This document shows, one piece after another, positions 1-7,067 of a stretch of DNA of 64,000 bases. The stretch is from contig NZ_JAGQDF010000011.1 in assembly GCF_018069875.1 (NCBI RefSeq), forward strand, positions 1-64,000, read 5' to 3'. The stretch comes from Ideonella alba (lineage in GTDB: Bacteria; Pseudomonadota; Gammaproteobacteria; Burkholderiales; Burkholderiaceae_C). The position numbers were made by a program, and so were the translations under genes. Position 1 is the stretch's first letter. Each line of letters starts with the position of its first letter. The notes beneath the pieces are model-generated. The model was given only the letters and a program-made list of their open reading frames with translations. It did not search any database and was not told where the DNA came from.

Positions 1-76
1 CCCATCGTGGCACTCAGTTGCCGTCTGCCGCTTCGCGGCTGGTCCGGGACGGGGAAGTCCCTTTCATTCGTTAGGC
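1..76 (+). repeat. attC site, 3' part
   Basis: The window opens inside a spacer that ends in CGTTAGGC; the core GTTAGGC is at 70-76. Its 5' half is cut off by the window edge. It closes the preceding cassette, and the next cassette begins at the cut point after base 70. Confidence 0.7.
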
Positions 77-128
77 GTCAACAACACGCGGACGTTGATC
101 CGCAGATCACAATGACACGAAGCGAATC

Positions 129-641
129 ATGAATCGATGCACCCCCCTGCTAGCGCTGACGTTTTTCTTGCCTGCCGTCAATGCCGCAGAAGAACCTTTC
201 AAGGCACTTTGCGTCGCTGAAAAGTCAACTGGCTTTAATTGGAAGTCTGGGCAATGGGTGCAAGCAAACTTCAAGGCTGAGCGCAAGTTGATCGTTCAAA
301 AACTCGATCTTGACAAATATAGAACAAAACCCGCGCACGAGCGCCCCCTAGCCTGCAGCGACGATGCAATGAATAGCTACGACTCGAAGGTTCTGTCCAA
401 AGGCTGTTACTTGATAAAAGAAATGGGAAGCCCCACGTTCATAATGTTTGATTCCGAAGTTTGCATAGAAGCTCAGGTCGGCGACAGACTGCAATCAGTT
501 CAATGCAAGAAGCTGACATTCAATCCTGATGGAGCGTTCATCGAATACCCTTGGCATTCGGACATTAGCCCAAAGCCGAAGGACGACTACAAGGACTCAC
601 TCATCGTTTCCGTAGGCACCTGTAGCAGGCTCAGCGATTGA
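129..641 (+). CDS. Cassette protein, secreted, unknown function
   Basis: A 170-residue product starts with a typical Sec signal peptide (hydrophobic LLALTFFLPAV, probable cleavage after NAA near residue 20). The mature part has several cysteines (in ALCVAEKS, LACSD, KGCYL, EVCIE, VQCKK and GTCSR), which suggests disulfides and a periplasmic or secreted location. I recognise no family. It is the only gene of its cassette, between the core at 70-76 and the attC that starts two bases after its stop codon. The codon use is noticeably AT-richer than in genes to the right, as expected for a cassette acquired from elsewhere. The ATG at 129 is chosen because the signal peptide starts there. Confidence 0.75.
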   Translation: MNRCTPLLALTFFLPAVNAAEEPFKALCVAEKSTGFNWKSGQWVQANFKAERKLIVQKLDLDKYRTKPAHERPLACSDDAMNSYDSKVLSKGCYLIKEMGSPTFIMFDSEVCIEAQVGDRLQSVQCKKLTFNPDGAFIEYPWHSDISPKPKDDYKDSLIVSVGTCSRLSD

Positions 642-642
642 C

Positions 643-768
643 GCCTAACCCTTCGCTGGAACCGACGCACGCCGGCATGGCACTTGGCCCGCTTCCCGGC
701 TTAGGTCATCATCCGTACAGCGGGCCAAGTGCCATGTCGGCGTGCGCGGCTCAGCTCGAACGTTAGGC
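643..768 (+). repeat. attC site (126 bp)
   Basis: The 5' core GCCTAAC is at 643-649 and the 3' core GTTAGGC at 762-768. The arms are complementary, clearest in ATGGCACTTGGCCCG against CGGGCCAAGTGCCAT. It is nearly the same sequence as the sites at 1766-1896 and 3989-4114. Confidence 0.9.
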
Positions 769-773
769 GTCAC

Positions 774-1193
774 GTGCACCGAGCCTCAGTACTCTTCGCG
801 CTTCTCACGTCCGCTTCAGCGTCCTTTTCTCTGTCGGTCAAGTTTGCGCAAAATCTCAACATTCGCCTAGAGACATCGCAGTCCTTGAGTACCTCGCACC
901 AGAGCTTCCTTTTGTCGGCTGTATTGGAGTCAAGGAGGCGGTGCATCGCTGACGCGAGCGATTTGGTAGTCGCCGTACAGGAAGTCGTTCCTCAGTCGTC
1001 GTCTTCGACCGGAGTACTGACAACGGAGGTCGTGTCCGCCTTCTTGCGAGCGGCAGGCGTCCCTGGGCGTCAAGTTTTCCAAGGGCAGATACCTCTCTCA
1101 GACGCGCGTCAGCGAAGATCGGCAGCGCAAGATCAGGCAATCGTGGAAGTGGGAACCATAGAAGTCCAGCTTGTTTGCACCTCGAAGGAGTGA
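774..1193 (+). CDS. Cassette ORF, unknown function
   Basis: A 139-residue reading frame starting at GTG 774, six bases after the attC core, is the only long plus-strand frame in this cassette. The frame is also open upstream, but that part is attC sequence. The N-terminus (residues 4-20) is moderately hydrophobic and may be a signal peptide; the remainder is rich in Ser, Val and Gln and matches nothing I know. A 94-residue minus-strand frame (856-1140) overlaps it and has worse composition (very Arg-rich). The coding assignment rests mainly on cassette logic, one gene per cassette reading toward the attC, and is weak. Confidence 0.4.
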   Translation: MHRASVLFALLTSASASFSLSVKFAQNLNIRLETSQSLSTSHQSFLLSAVLESRRRCIADASDLVVAVQEVVPQSSSSTGVLTTEVVSAFLRAAGVPGRQVFQGQIPLSDARQRRSAAQDQAIVEVGTIEVQLVCTSKE

Positions 1194-1214
1194 GTTCAGC
1201 ATGCGGTCAATGAC

Positions 1215-1328
1215 GCCTAACAGGTCGTTCAACGGGACGTGCTACGGCTGGGCAGCCTGGCCGCCCAGCGCCAAAGGCCATCATGCGCCGGTCGGCCAGG
1301 CTCCCCTGCCTTCGCACGCCGGTTAACT
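1215..1328 (+). repeat. attC site (about 114 bp, atypical 3' core)
   Basis: The 5' core GCCTAAC is at 1215-1221. The 3' end is less regular: GTTAACT at 1322-1328 is the best core candidate and departs from GTTRRRY at one position. Internal arms such as GGCTGGGCAGCCTGGCC and GGTCGGCCAGGCTCCC are partly complementary. It is of a different type from the site at 643-768. Confidence 0.65.
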
Positions 1329-1332
1329 CTGC

Positions 1333-1764
1333 GTGAAGCCTCAGAACACGCCGTCCTCGGTTCTCTTGCATCCGATGAATACACCGACTCCGTGCCACGC
1401 AGTAAACCGCTCACCGAGCCGGAACGACCGAATCAAAGCCACCATCGCCAACGCGGCTGTCTTGGTTTGCGCCTGTTTCGTGCTGCTGGGTGCGTTCTAC
1501 TTCGGCATAGCATCGTGCGGCGGGTACGTTTGGCACAAGGAGGCCTTTCGAGGAGTCAGCATGACGCTGTACGTTGCTGCCCTGGCATGCCCAAGCTCTC
1601 TACTTCCATCCATCGGGCGCAAGGTGGCCTTCGCAATCGGGCTACCGTTACTGTTCGTCCTGGTTGAGTCAGCCACAGCGCCGTTCTATCCTGGGCCACC
1701 GAACTCTCTCGTGGAGTACGGCGCCATCTTCTTTCGCGCACTCGCATTTGGTCCATGCGGCTAA
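1333..1764 (+). CDS. Cassette membrane protein, unknown function
   Basis: A 143-residue protein starts at GTG 1333, or at ATG 1375 (129 residues) if translation begins at the second MNTPTP start. Three hydrophobic segments are visible: ANAAVLVCACFVLLGAFYFGI, a segment around SMTLYVAALACPSSLL, and VAFAIGLPLLFVLVE. It is therefore probably a small inner-membrane protein of three helices. No family is recognised. Its stop codon lies three bases before the next attC core, typical of a compact cassette. Which start is used cannot be decided, because neither has a strong Shine-Dalgarno sequence. Confidence 0.6.
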   Translation: MKPQNTPSSVLLHPMNTPTPCHAVNRSPSRNDRIKATIANAAVLVCACFVLLGAFYFGIASCGGYVWHKEAFRGVSMTLYVAALACPSSLLPSIGRKVAFAIGLPLLFVLVESATAPFYPGPPNSLVEYGAIFFRALAFGPCG

Positions 1765-1765
1765 G

Positions 1766-1896
1766 GCCTAACCACTCGCTGGAACCGACGCCCACCCTCA
1801 TGGCACTTGGCCCGATTCCCGGCTTTGGCCATCATCTCGTCCAGCGGGCCAAGCGCCATGCCGGCGCGCTCTCAAGCCTCTTCGCCGACGTCACCT
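1766..1896 (+). repeat. attC site with decayed 3' core
   Basis: The 5' core GCCTAAC is at 1766-1772 and the body matches the 643-768 and 3989-4114 sites, including CATGGCACTTGGCCCG. The expected 3' core aligns with GTCACCT at 1890-1896, which does not fit GTTRRRY well, so this site may be poorly recombined. Confidence 0.7.
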
Positions 1897-2020
1897 ACGG
1901 AAGGCCTATCGTCAGTGCGGGCCCTTCTTCACTACCATACCAATGCTCGGCGTCTTAAGTGCAGTGCTCGGTCATGTGCTTGCGGCCAGACGTGAAGGTC
2001 GCCTCAAGAAGCGGGTCGGC
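1897..2020 (+). other. Apparently gene-less cassette
   Basis: About 125 bases between two attC-like sites hold no convincing reading frame. The small frames that cross it begin inside the attC. It could be an empty cassette, a remnant, or a short RNA or promoter cassette. I see no clear promoter in it. Confidence 0.4.
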
Positions 2021-2081
2021 ACCTAACCCCTTCCGTCCATTGGGCAGGCCTGCGCCCAGCCTCTTACGTTGAACGTTAGGC
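2021..2081 (+). repeat. Short attC site (61 bp)
   Basis: The 5' core ACCTAAC is at 2021-2027 and the 3' core GTTAGGC at 2075-2081, with the central palindrome TGGGCAGGCCTGCGCCCA. It is about half the length of the long sites in this array and belongs to a different attC type. Confidence 0.8.
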
Positions 2082-2093
2082 GTCACACAAGCC

Positions 2094-2615
2094 ATGCTCG
2101 GTTCGCTGTTCCGTTCTTCGCTTCCCGACGATGCTGTTGAGTACGCCGGCTTCGTACTCATGCACTGTGCAGCCATTGCTGATTCGAACCGCGAAGGCGA
2201 ACTGATCTGCCCGTTTGCAGTTGTCACCGATGCGGCTGGACGGCAGGTACTGGACTTTGAGTCAGAGACTCAGGAGGAAGCTGTCGCCAAGGGTTGGACA
2301 AGCCTCTCTGAGGCAAAGCGAGCAAGGGTCTGGTGGGCCTTCGGCAGAGAAGGGATCTCTCGACGACCAGATGGAACTGGCATGGACGTCCTGACGGTCA
2401 CGGTATGGGTTCCCGGAATGAGGGAACACTACAGCTTCACCCAGCGCTTCGGTCGGGGCCCGGACCAAGGCATCTATCTCATCGGCAAACCTGAAGCGCT
2501 GAAGCATGGGGAGGAGTACGCCGAACCACTTGAACGCTGGAACCATGCAGCCCTTGGCAGAGGCATTGCGTCTCATCCGAAAGGCAGTCTTTGGTCAGAG
2601 TGGCTAGGACCGTGA
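2094..2615 (+). CDS. Cassette protein, unknown function, soluble
   Basis: A 173-residue product starts at an ATG only 12 bases after the attC core, so there is almost no leader and its expression must depend on an upstream promoter or a cryptic one in the attC. There is no signal peptide or membrane segment. The chain is mixed alpha/beta in character, with a hydrophobic stretch near residues 17-30 and a Trp-rich C-terminal third (RVWWAF, VTVWVPG, ERWNHA, SLWSEWLG). I do not recognise a family. Its composition looks like a real protein and the frame fills the cassette exactly, which is the main support. Confidence 0.7.
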   Translation: MLGSLFRSSLPDDAVEYAGFVLMHCAAIADSNREGELICPFAVVTDAAGRQVLDFESETQEEAVAKGWTSLSEAKRARVWWAFGREGISRRPDGTGMDVLTVTVWVPGMREHYSFTQRFGRGPDQGIYLIGKPEALKHGEEYAEPLERWNHAALGRGIASHPKGSLWSEWLGP

Positions 2616-2616
2616 C

Positions 2617-2694
2617 GCCTGACCCGTGGCTCACGCCAACCCGCTACGGCATGCAACGTAAGCCTCCGCAGGCAGCTCGGCTCGAACGATAGGC
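2617..2694 (+). repeat. attC site (78 bp, imperfect cores)
   Basis: The 5' core GCCTGAC is at 2617-2623 and the 3' core GATAGGC at 2688-2694; both differ from consensus at one base. The spacer GCTCACGCC...GGCAGCTCGGCTC keeps a weak palindrome. Its position, directly after one gene and 43 bases before the next, supports the call. Confidence 0.6.
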
Positions 2695-2737
2695 CGCACA
2701 TCCAAGTCCCTGCGAGATCCACCACGAGTGAATCCAG

Positions 2738-3448
2738 ATGCCAGAACCGTTCCGCACCGAGCCTCCAAAGTACATCGCAAGAATTGCCGGAGCGATGTAC
2801 CTCATAACGATGGCCACCGCGCTTTTCGGCGAAGGCTACGTTCGCGGTTCCCTACTGGTGAGTGAAAGCGCCGCGCAAACTGCACAGAACATCATCTACT
2901 CGCAAGGTTTGTTCAGGCTCGGTCTGGCCACCGATCTCATCACCTTCGCAGGTGTTGTCGTCCTGGTCTGGTCGCTGCATCAGTTACTGCAGCCCGTCAA
3001 CACCAAGCTGGCGCTCCTGGCTGCCTTCTTTCGCTTGGTTGAAGTTGGCGCTCATTTCTCTGCCGTCGCGTTTGGTCTCGCTGCGGCATCCCTGCTTGGC
3101 GGGGGCGAGTACGTCAAGGCCTTCAATGCCGAGCAGCTCGCAGGTCTGGCGGGCTTGGCCCAGCGAGCTCAGGGCGCTGGCTTGACCATCGGATTCATCC
3201 CGCTTGGCATCGGGTCTGCCATCTTTGCGTGGCTGCTCTTCCAATCCGCGTACGTGCCACGAGTCCTCGCTGGTTGGGGCATCGTCTCATCACTCATGCT
3301 GGCAATCTACGCGCTTGCCTGGGTGATCACGCCATCTACAACAGACTTCTTCTACCTTGCCATGCTCCCCATGTTCATATACGAGGTTGGGCTTGGCTTG
3401 TGGCTGGTAGTCAATGGCGCACGCACAGGCACCACGAGTGCGGCCTAA
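2738..3448 (+). CDS. DUF4386 family membrane protein (cassette)
   Basis: The 236-residue protein has about six hydrophobic segments and the N-terminal signature of DUF4386 proteins (KYIARIAGAMYLITM, then a GxxxR-G loop). Helices are visible near residues 15-30, 60-80, 90-120, 150-170, 180-200 and 205-225. The biochemical function of the family is unknown; members are integral inner-membrane proteins and are often found as single genes on mobile DNA. The stop codon TAA lies inside the attC 5' core, so gene and recombination site overlap. The start ATG at 2738 gives the usual short cytoplasmic N-terminus before the first helix. Confidence 0.85.
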   Translation: MPEPFRTEPPKYIARIAGAMYLITMATALFGEGYVRGSLLVSESAAQTAQNIIYSQGLFRLGLATDLITFAGVVVLVWSLHQLLQPVNTKLALLAAFFRLVEVGAHFSAVAFGLAAASLLGGGEYVKAFNAEQLAGLAGLAQRAQGAGLTIGFIPLGIGSAIFAWLLFQSAYVPRVLAGWGIVSSLMLAIYALAWVITPSTTDFFYLAMLPMFIYEVGLGLWLVVNGARTGTTSAA

Positions 3449-3568
3449 GGCTTCGCTCAAGCGGAGCGCCAACGGCGTGTCAGCAGGACAGCGAGGTGGC
3501 TTTGGTTATCCTCCGCCTCGCGGGCCTGGCGTCACACTGCCGTCGCCCTCTTGGCTCAGACGTTAGTC
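3443..3568 (+). repeat. attC site (126 bp)
   Basis: The 5' core GCCTAAG is at 3443-3449 and contains the stop codon of the DUF4386 gene. The 3' core GTTAGTC is at 3562-3568. The length equals the long sites, but the body sequence is different (GGCTTCGCTCAAGCGGAGCG at its left arm). Confidence 0.75.
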
Positions 3569-3584
3569 ATCTCCTGAATCCGCT

Positions 3585-3926
3585 GTGGCCATCGCTCCTC
3601 GCGTCCCCTTGTCCCAGGTCGTCTTTGTTCACGACTACTTCCAGCTCGTGTTTCAGGGCGAGATACTGAGTGTCTACAACCAGGCTTCGGTTCACCGTGG
3701 CTCCGCAGTCTTTGCCCATGGCGAGCCTGGCTTCTCTGACGCACTACTTCAGCTCATCGGTCAGCAAGCCACTGCAACCCCTGCTCAGCCGGGAACCATG
3801 CTTGCGCTCCGGTTCACTTCGGGCACGGAGTTGCGCGTCCAAGACGGTGGTGCATCGCCTGCGCAACTCGAAGGCTTCAGCTTCTCCGGCGACGCTGGCA
3901 CTTTCATGGTCGGGCACAACCAGTAG
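3585..3926 (+). CDS. Cassette protein, small soluble, unknown function
   Basis: A 113-residue frame starts at GTG 3585, 16 bases after the attC core. It has no signal peptide or membrane span. The pattern of alternating hydrophobic residues (VVFVHDYFQLVFQ, LALRFTSGTELRV) suggests a beta-rich fold, loosely like small DUF6188-type proteins, but I cannot confirm a family. The frame has natural composition and ends 62 bases before the next attC. Two overlapping minus-strand frames (3744-4058 and 3785-4024) are Arg/Ser-rich shadows. Confidence 0.6.
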   Translation: MAIAPRVPLSQVVFVHDYFQLVFQGEILSVYNQASVHRGSAVFAHGEPGFSDALLQLIGQQATATPAQPGTMLALRFTSGTELRVQDGGASPAQLEGFSFSGDAGTFMVGHNQ

Positions 3927-3988
3927 CAGTCGCCAGTGCTCGTTCGTGTCGCCAGTTGGAACGCTTGCGCCAGAGCAAAGGCAGTGAG

Positions 3989-4114
3989 GCCTAACCCCTC
4001 GCTGGAACCCACGCCCACCGACATGGCACTTGGCCCGCTTCCCGGCTTGGGTCATCATCGGTACAGCGAGCCCAGCGCCATGCCGACGTGCGCGGCTCAG
4101 CTCCTACGTCAGGC
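3989..4114 (+). repeat. attC site (126 bp)
   Basis: The 5' core GCCTAAC is at 3989-3995 and the 3' core GTCAGGC at 4108-4114. The body is nearly identical to the site at 643-768, including CATGGCACTTGGCCCGCTTC and CATGCCGACGTGCGCGGCTC. It overlaps spurious reading frames in several phases. Confidence 0.85.
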
Positions 4115-4120
4115 ATCGCA

Positions 4121-5017
4121 ATGCAGCGTGGTTCCACGATGGCGCGTCAAGTTCTACGCTGGTCAGCGTTCCTATCGCTTCCGGGCGTACTTTGGGCTGC
4201 GTTCGAGATGTACGGCTTCACTTTGTCCGGCCCACAGATGCTGTTCTTCAGCGTCGCACACAGCATGCCTCTGTTGGTGCTGGCCATCTGGCTGGCCATG
4301 CCAACCGGAGCACTCTGGCTCGCTCAATCAGCCGCCGCATTGGCTTGGCCCAAGTACCGCTTTCTTGCCGGCGTGTCGGCCCTGTCCGCCGCAACATTCC
4401 TCTTCGCGTTGGCGTCGCAAGCCGGGCTTCTGGCAACCTATGATGAGTGGTCTTCCTCAGAAGCAGCCCGCACACCCTTATGTCTGCTGGGCCTGGTCAC
4501 CACGGCCATGCTGATGCGCGAGTCGTGGCGCGCGCTGAGGCATAGTGCCCCGTTCAATCCGCCTGCTCCTGCCATGCTTCAAGACCGAACCCTCAGCACG
4601 TCGAGAACGCTTCCGCACTCTCCTGCGGCGGTGTACAACGCCTTCGCATCCGCCAGTGTTCTCGCCGCCTGGTGGGGGCCGGCCGGATTCTCGAACACCT
4701 TCGAGATCTTCGAGTTCAGACCCGGCGGCCGGTGGAAGTTCGTCATGCACAGCGCCGACGGCAAGGACTACCCGAACGAGAGCGTGTTTGCCGCGCTGGA
4801 GCCCGCAGCGAAGGTGGTCATCGAACACGTCGCGCACCCACACTACACGTTGACCGTGACTCTCAAGCCGGCTGAGCAAGGAACCCTCCTGACTTGGGAG
4901 CAAACCTTCAAGGACAGCAAGACGGCGCAAGGCCTCAGGCACATGGTTGAGCCTGCCAACGAGCAGAATCTGGACCGTCTGGCCCAGGCACTCGCCAAGA
5001 ACGAAGGTGCCGTCTAG
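4121..5017 (+). CDS. Membrane-anchored AHSA1/START-like (SRPBCC) fusion protein
   Basis: The 298-residue product has two parts. Residues about 10-140 contain four hydrophobic helices (around WSAFLSLPGVLWAAFEM, MPLLVLAIWLAMPTGALWL, LAGVSALSAATFLFALASQ and LCLLGLVTTAMLM). Residues about 165-290 form an AHSA1-type SRPBCC domain, with the typical AVYNAFASASVLAAWWGP, FRPGGRWKFVMHSADG and LTWEQTFKD segments. AHSA1-like domains are ligand-binding or chaperone-related folds and usually stand alone at 130-160 residues, so a membrane anchor in front is unusual. The ATG at 4121 lies just past the attC; the frame is open further upstream only because attC has no stop there. Function is unknown. Confidence 0.75.
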   Translation: MQRGSTMARQVLRWSAFLSLPGVLWAAFEMYGFTLSGPQMLFFSVAHSMPLLVLAIWLAMPTGALWLAQSAAALAWPKYRFLAGVSALSAATFLFALASQAGLLATYDEWSSSEAARTPLCLLGLVTTAMLMRESWRALRHSAPFNPPAPAMLQDRTLSTSRTLPHSPAAVYNAFASASVLAAWWGPAGFSNTFEIFEFRPGGRWKFVMHSADGKDYPNESVFAALEPAAKVVIEHVAHPHYTLTVTLKPAEQGTLLTWEQTFKDSKTAQGLRHMVEPANEQNLDRLAQALAKNEGAV

Positions 5018-5124
5018 CGAGGCGCCACGGCAAGTGGGAGTGGCTGCGCGGCCGCCAGGTTCCATGATTGGCAGCACGGCCGCGCTGCCCTTGCGCGTCG
5101 CCCCGGTGACCACTACTGTTAGGC
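5012..5124 (+). repeat. attC site (about 113 bp)
   Basis: A clear 3' core GTTAGGC lies at 5118-5124. The 5' core is weak: GTCTAGC at 5012-5018, which includes the stop codon TAG of the preceding gene. The centre has opposing arms CGCGGCCGCC and GGCCGCGC. This is the last site with a perfect consensus core. Confidence 0.65.
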
Positions 5125-5191
5125 CGCATACTGCGACGCTGCCGACACCGCCACTTTCAGCGTCGACAACCAACATCTCGGAGAGACTTGC

Positions 5192-5584
5192 ATGTTCAGC
5201 CACGTCATGGTCGGTACGAATGACATTGAGCGCTCCAAGCGTTTCTATGACGCCGTGCTCGCGGTTCTGGGCGCTGGCGAGCCCTTCCGCAATGAAAACG
5301 CCACCGGTCAGGTCCGCCTGTTCTATCGTCACGAAGGCAGTTCGTTCTGTGTGAGTGAACCCATCAACGGCGAATCGGCCACCTTCGCCAACGGTGGAAC
5401 CATCGGCTTCAAGTGCAGTTCGCCGGAGCAGGTACAACAGTTCCACGACGTCGCGGTCGCGAATGGCGGCCACTCGATCGAACAACCGCCCGGCTTGCGC
5501 GAAGGCAAGCTTGGGGCGATGTATCTGGCCTATGTGCGAGACCCCGACGGCAACAAGCTCTGCGCTCTCCACAGGCCAAAGTGA
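5192..5584 (+). CDS. VOC family (glyoxalase/bleomycin-resistance fold) protein
   Basis: The 130-residue protein has the two beta-alpha-beta-beta-beta repeats of the vicinal oxygen chelate fold. It opens with MFSHVMVGTNDIERSKRFYDAVL, where the His is a usual metal ligand and the helix with FYDAVL is the family hallmark, and it closes with AYVRDPDGNKL, the signature end of VOC domains. Members include glyoxalases, dioxygenases and antibiotic-binding proteins; the substrate here cannot be told. A purine-rich GGAGAG sequence about 10 bases upstream supports the ATG at 5192. It lies directly after the last good attC, so it may be the final cassette gene of the array. Confidence 0.9.
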   Translation: MFSHVMVGTNDIERSKRFYDAVLAVLGAGEPFRNENATGQVRLFYRHEGSSFCVSEPINGESATFANGGTIGFKCSSPEQVQQFHDVAVANGGHSIEQPPGLREGKLGAMYLAYVRDPDGNKLCALHRPK

Positions 5585-5633
5585 CCTGACCATGCCGGCA
5601 GGCGCTCAGTAGCCTGGCCCGCAAGACAGTGCG

Positions 5634-5704
5634 GCCTGATCCTTCGCTTGGGTGGGCCGCCTCCGGCTTGGCACTTGGCTCGTCCCTCGGTATCAACGAC
5701 AGGC
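5634..5704 (+). repeat. Possible decayed attC site
   Basis: GCCTGAT at 5634-5640 and GACAGGC at 5698-5704 sit where cores would be expected, with CTTGGCACTTGGCTCG between them echoing the long attC body. Both cores deviate from consensus. If real, it marks the right end of the array. Confidence 0.4.
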
Positions 5705-5711
5705 CTCTTCC

Positions 5712-6416
5712 ATGCAGCTCTTCCTCGCCATCGCCGCCCTCACCAGCGTCCTGCTGGCGGCTGCACTGTGGCGTCGGTACGCGGCGCTGCGCAGAGAGTC
5801 CCACATCCGCCACGCGGAGTTTCCCCGGGGCCTGTTCGAGAAGCTCAAGGCCAAGCATCCCCACCTCACCACCAAGGACTGTCAGCTGGTTGCCCATGGC
5901 CTGCGCCAGTTCTTTCTGGCGCATCTCAAGAGCGGGAGGAAGTTTGTTTCGATGCCCAGCCAGGTGGTCGATGACCTGTGGCACGAGTTCATCCTCTACA
6001 CCAGGAACTACCAGGTCTTCTGCCACAGCGCCTTTGGTCGTTTTCTTCACCATTCGCCGGCTGCCATCCTGGGCAGCGACCGCCAGAGGAATGAAGGACT
6101 GCGCCGTTGCTGGTGGTACGCCTGCAAGGAGGAGAACATCAACCCCAGATCCGCCACCCGGCTGCCGCTGCTGTTCGCCCTGGACGCCAAGCTGAACATT
6201 CCCAACGGGTTTCGCTATGTCCCTGACTGCAGCGGCGTTCAGCGAGAAGGTGATCCCGGCCACGGTGCGGCGGCGACCTACTGTGGCGGAGACTTTGCCA
6301 GTGACGCCGTCGATGGCGGCACCGACGGATTCGCCGACGGATCGTCCAGCGGCAGCGATGGCGGAGACGGCGGTGGGGACGGCTGTGGCGGCGGGGGCTG
6401 TGGCGGTGGCGACTGA
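5712..6416 (+). CDS. Glycine-rich domain-containing protein-like (GRDP/DUF1399-type)
   Basis: A 234-residue protein starts at ATG 5712 with a hydrophobic N-terminal helix (QLFLAIAALTSVLLAAALW), probably a membrane anchor or signal. The middle has the conserved pattern of the GRDP-like family: VDDLWHEFILYTRNYQVFC followed by FLHH. Residues from about 200 to the end form a low-complexity tail of Gly, Asp, Ser and Cys ending in CGGGGCGGGD. The family is known best from plants and its function in bacteria is unclear. The conserved His and Cys residues of the WH, FC and HH motifs might bind a metal; that is inference. It lies just outside the cassette array. Confidence 0.75.
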   Translation: MQLFLAIAALTSVLLAAALWRRYAALRRESHIRHAEFPRGLFEKLKAKHPHLTTKDCQLVAHGLRQFFLAHLKSGRKFVSMPSQVVDDLWHEFILYTRNYQVFCHSAFGRFLHHSPAAILGSDRQRNEGLRRCWWYACKEENINPRSATRLPLLFALDAKLNIPNGFRYVPDCSGVQREGDPGHGAAATYCGGDFASDAVDGGTDGFADGSSSGSDGGDGGGDGCGGGGCGGGD

Positions 6417-6565
6417 AGCGATGCTCTTCGTGGGTCCCGGTGGCCGGTGTGCGACGCGCAGCCGTGGTGTCACGCTTGCCGTCCCTCTGGTCCCCTTGGC
6501 GGATACCATCGTGGCCGGGTGCTCAGCGGACTTCAAGACAGCTTCGCCGGACGCTGACGAACACC

Positions 6566-6997
6566 ATGCCGCACCGCAAGAAGCCGATGCCCACCTCCAA
6601 ATCTTCGCGCCAGGTTGCCGCGCCCATGGGCGGCGTGGACGCATTCCTCGCCAGCCTGGCGCACCCGCACAAGGAAGGCATCGAGCTTCTGCGCCAGGCC
6701 ATCCTGGCGGTGGATTCACGCATCACGGAGGACGTCAAGTGGAACGCGCCCAGCTTTGCGCTGGCCGACCACTTCGCCACCTTCAAGCTTCATCCGCCTG
6801 CGACCCTTCAGCTGGTCCTGCACACCGGCGCCAGGCGGCAGGCGTCGCCGCGCAGGTTTGCTCTGTCAGGTGCAGAGCCGTTCATCAAGTGGGCGGCCCC
6901 TGACCGCTGCGTCATCACGCTGGCCAACACGGCGTCCGCGCGAGAACACACGGCACTCGTGGCCAACCTGGTGCGCCAGTGGCTCGAGCAGTTGTGA
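6566..6997 (+). CDS. DUF1801 domain-containing protein
   Basis: The 143-residue protein carries a DUF1801 (YdhG-like) domain from about residue 25: AFLASLAHPHKEGIELLRQAIL, then TEDVKWNAPSFAL, where WNAPSF matches the family's W-x-x-P-x-F/Y, and a later block LQLVLHTGA. The DUF1801 fold is known structurally but its role is not established. The N-terminal 20 residues are Lys/Ser-rich and disordered-looking. The ATG at 6566 is chosen because the upstream part of the frame is Arg/Trp-rich and atypical. It stands alone between unrelated small genes. Confidence 0.85.
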   Translation: MPHRKKPMPTSKSSRQVAAPMGGVDAFLASLAHPHKEGIELLRQAILAVDSRITEDVKWNAPSFALADHFATFKLHPPATLQLVLHTGARRQASPRRFALSGAEPFIKWAAPDRCVITLANTASAREHTALVANLVRQWLEQL

Positions 6998-7067
6998 GCC
7001 GCTCGAGCCTCGGAGAAGGGGCGCGCGTTGTTTGGCTGGTCGAACCCTCCTGGTCGACAATCGCGCC

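Larger units (their letters stand above)
1..5704 (+). mobile_element. Integron gene-cassette array (distal part, no integrase in window)
   Basis: Single short plus-strand genes alternate with imperfectly palindromic spacers that begin with GCCTAAC-like and end with GTTAGGC-like cores, which is the structure of attC recombination sites. Three spacers (643-768, 1766-1896, 3989-4114) are near copies of each other, as is common within a chromosomal integron. The genes are unrelated to one another and their base composition is visibly more AT-rich than the DNA to the right. Each attC lies 3' of its gene, so the attI site and integrase should lie to the left, outside the window. The right boundary is unclear: the last good core is 5118-5124 and a decayed site may lie at 5634-5704. 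Confidence 0.85.

Noticed and set aside
3936-4514. Reading frames that start inside attC sites (with LEPTPTDMALG-like peptides)
   Set aside because: The peptide is produced by translating the recombination site itself and recurs wherever that attC type occurs.
4478-5593. A 371-residue minus-strand frame
   Set aside because: It is antisense to the AHSA1 fusion and VOC genes and crosses an attC site; no motifs.
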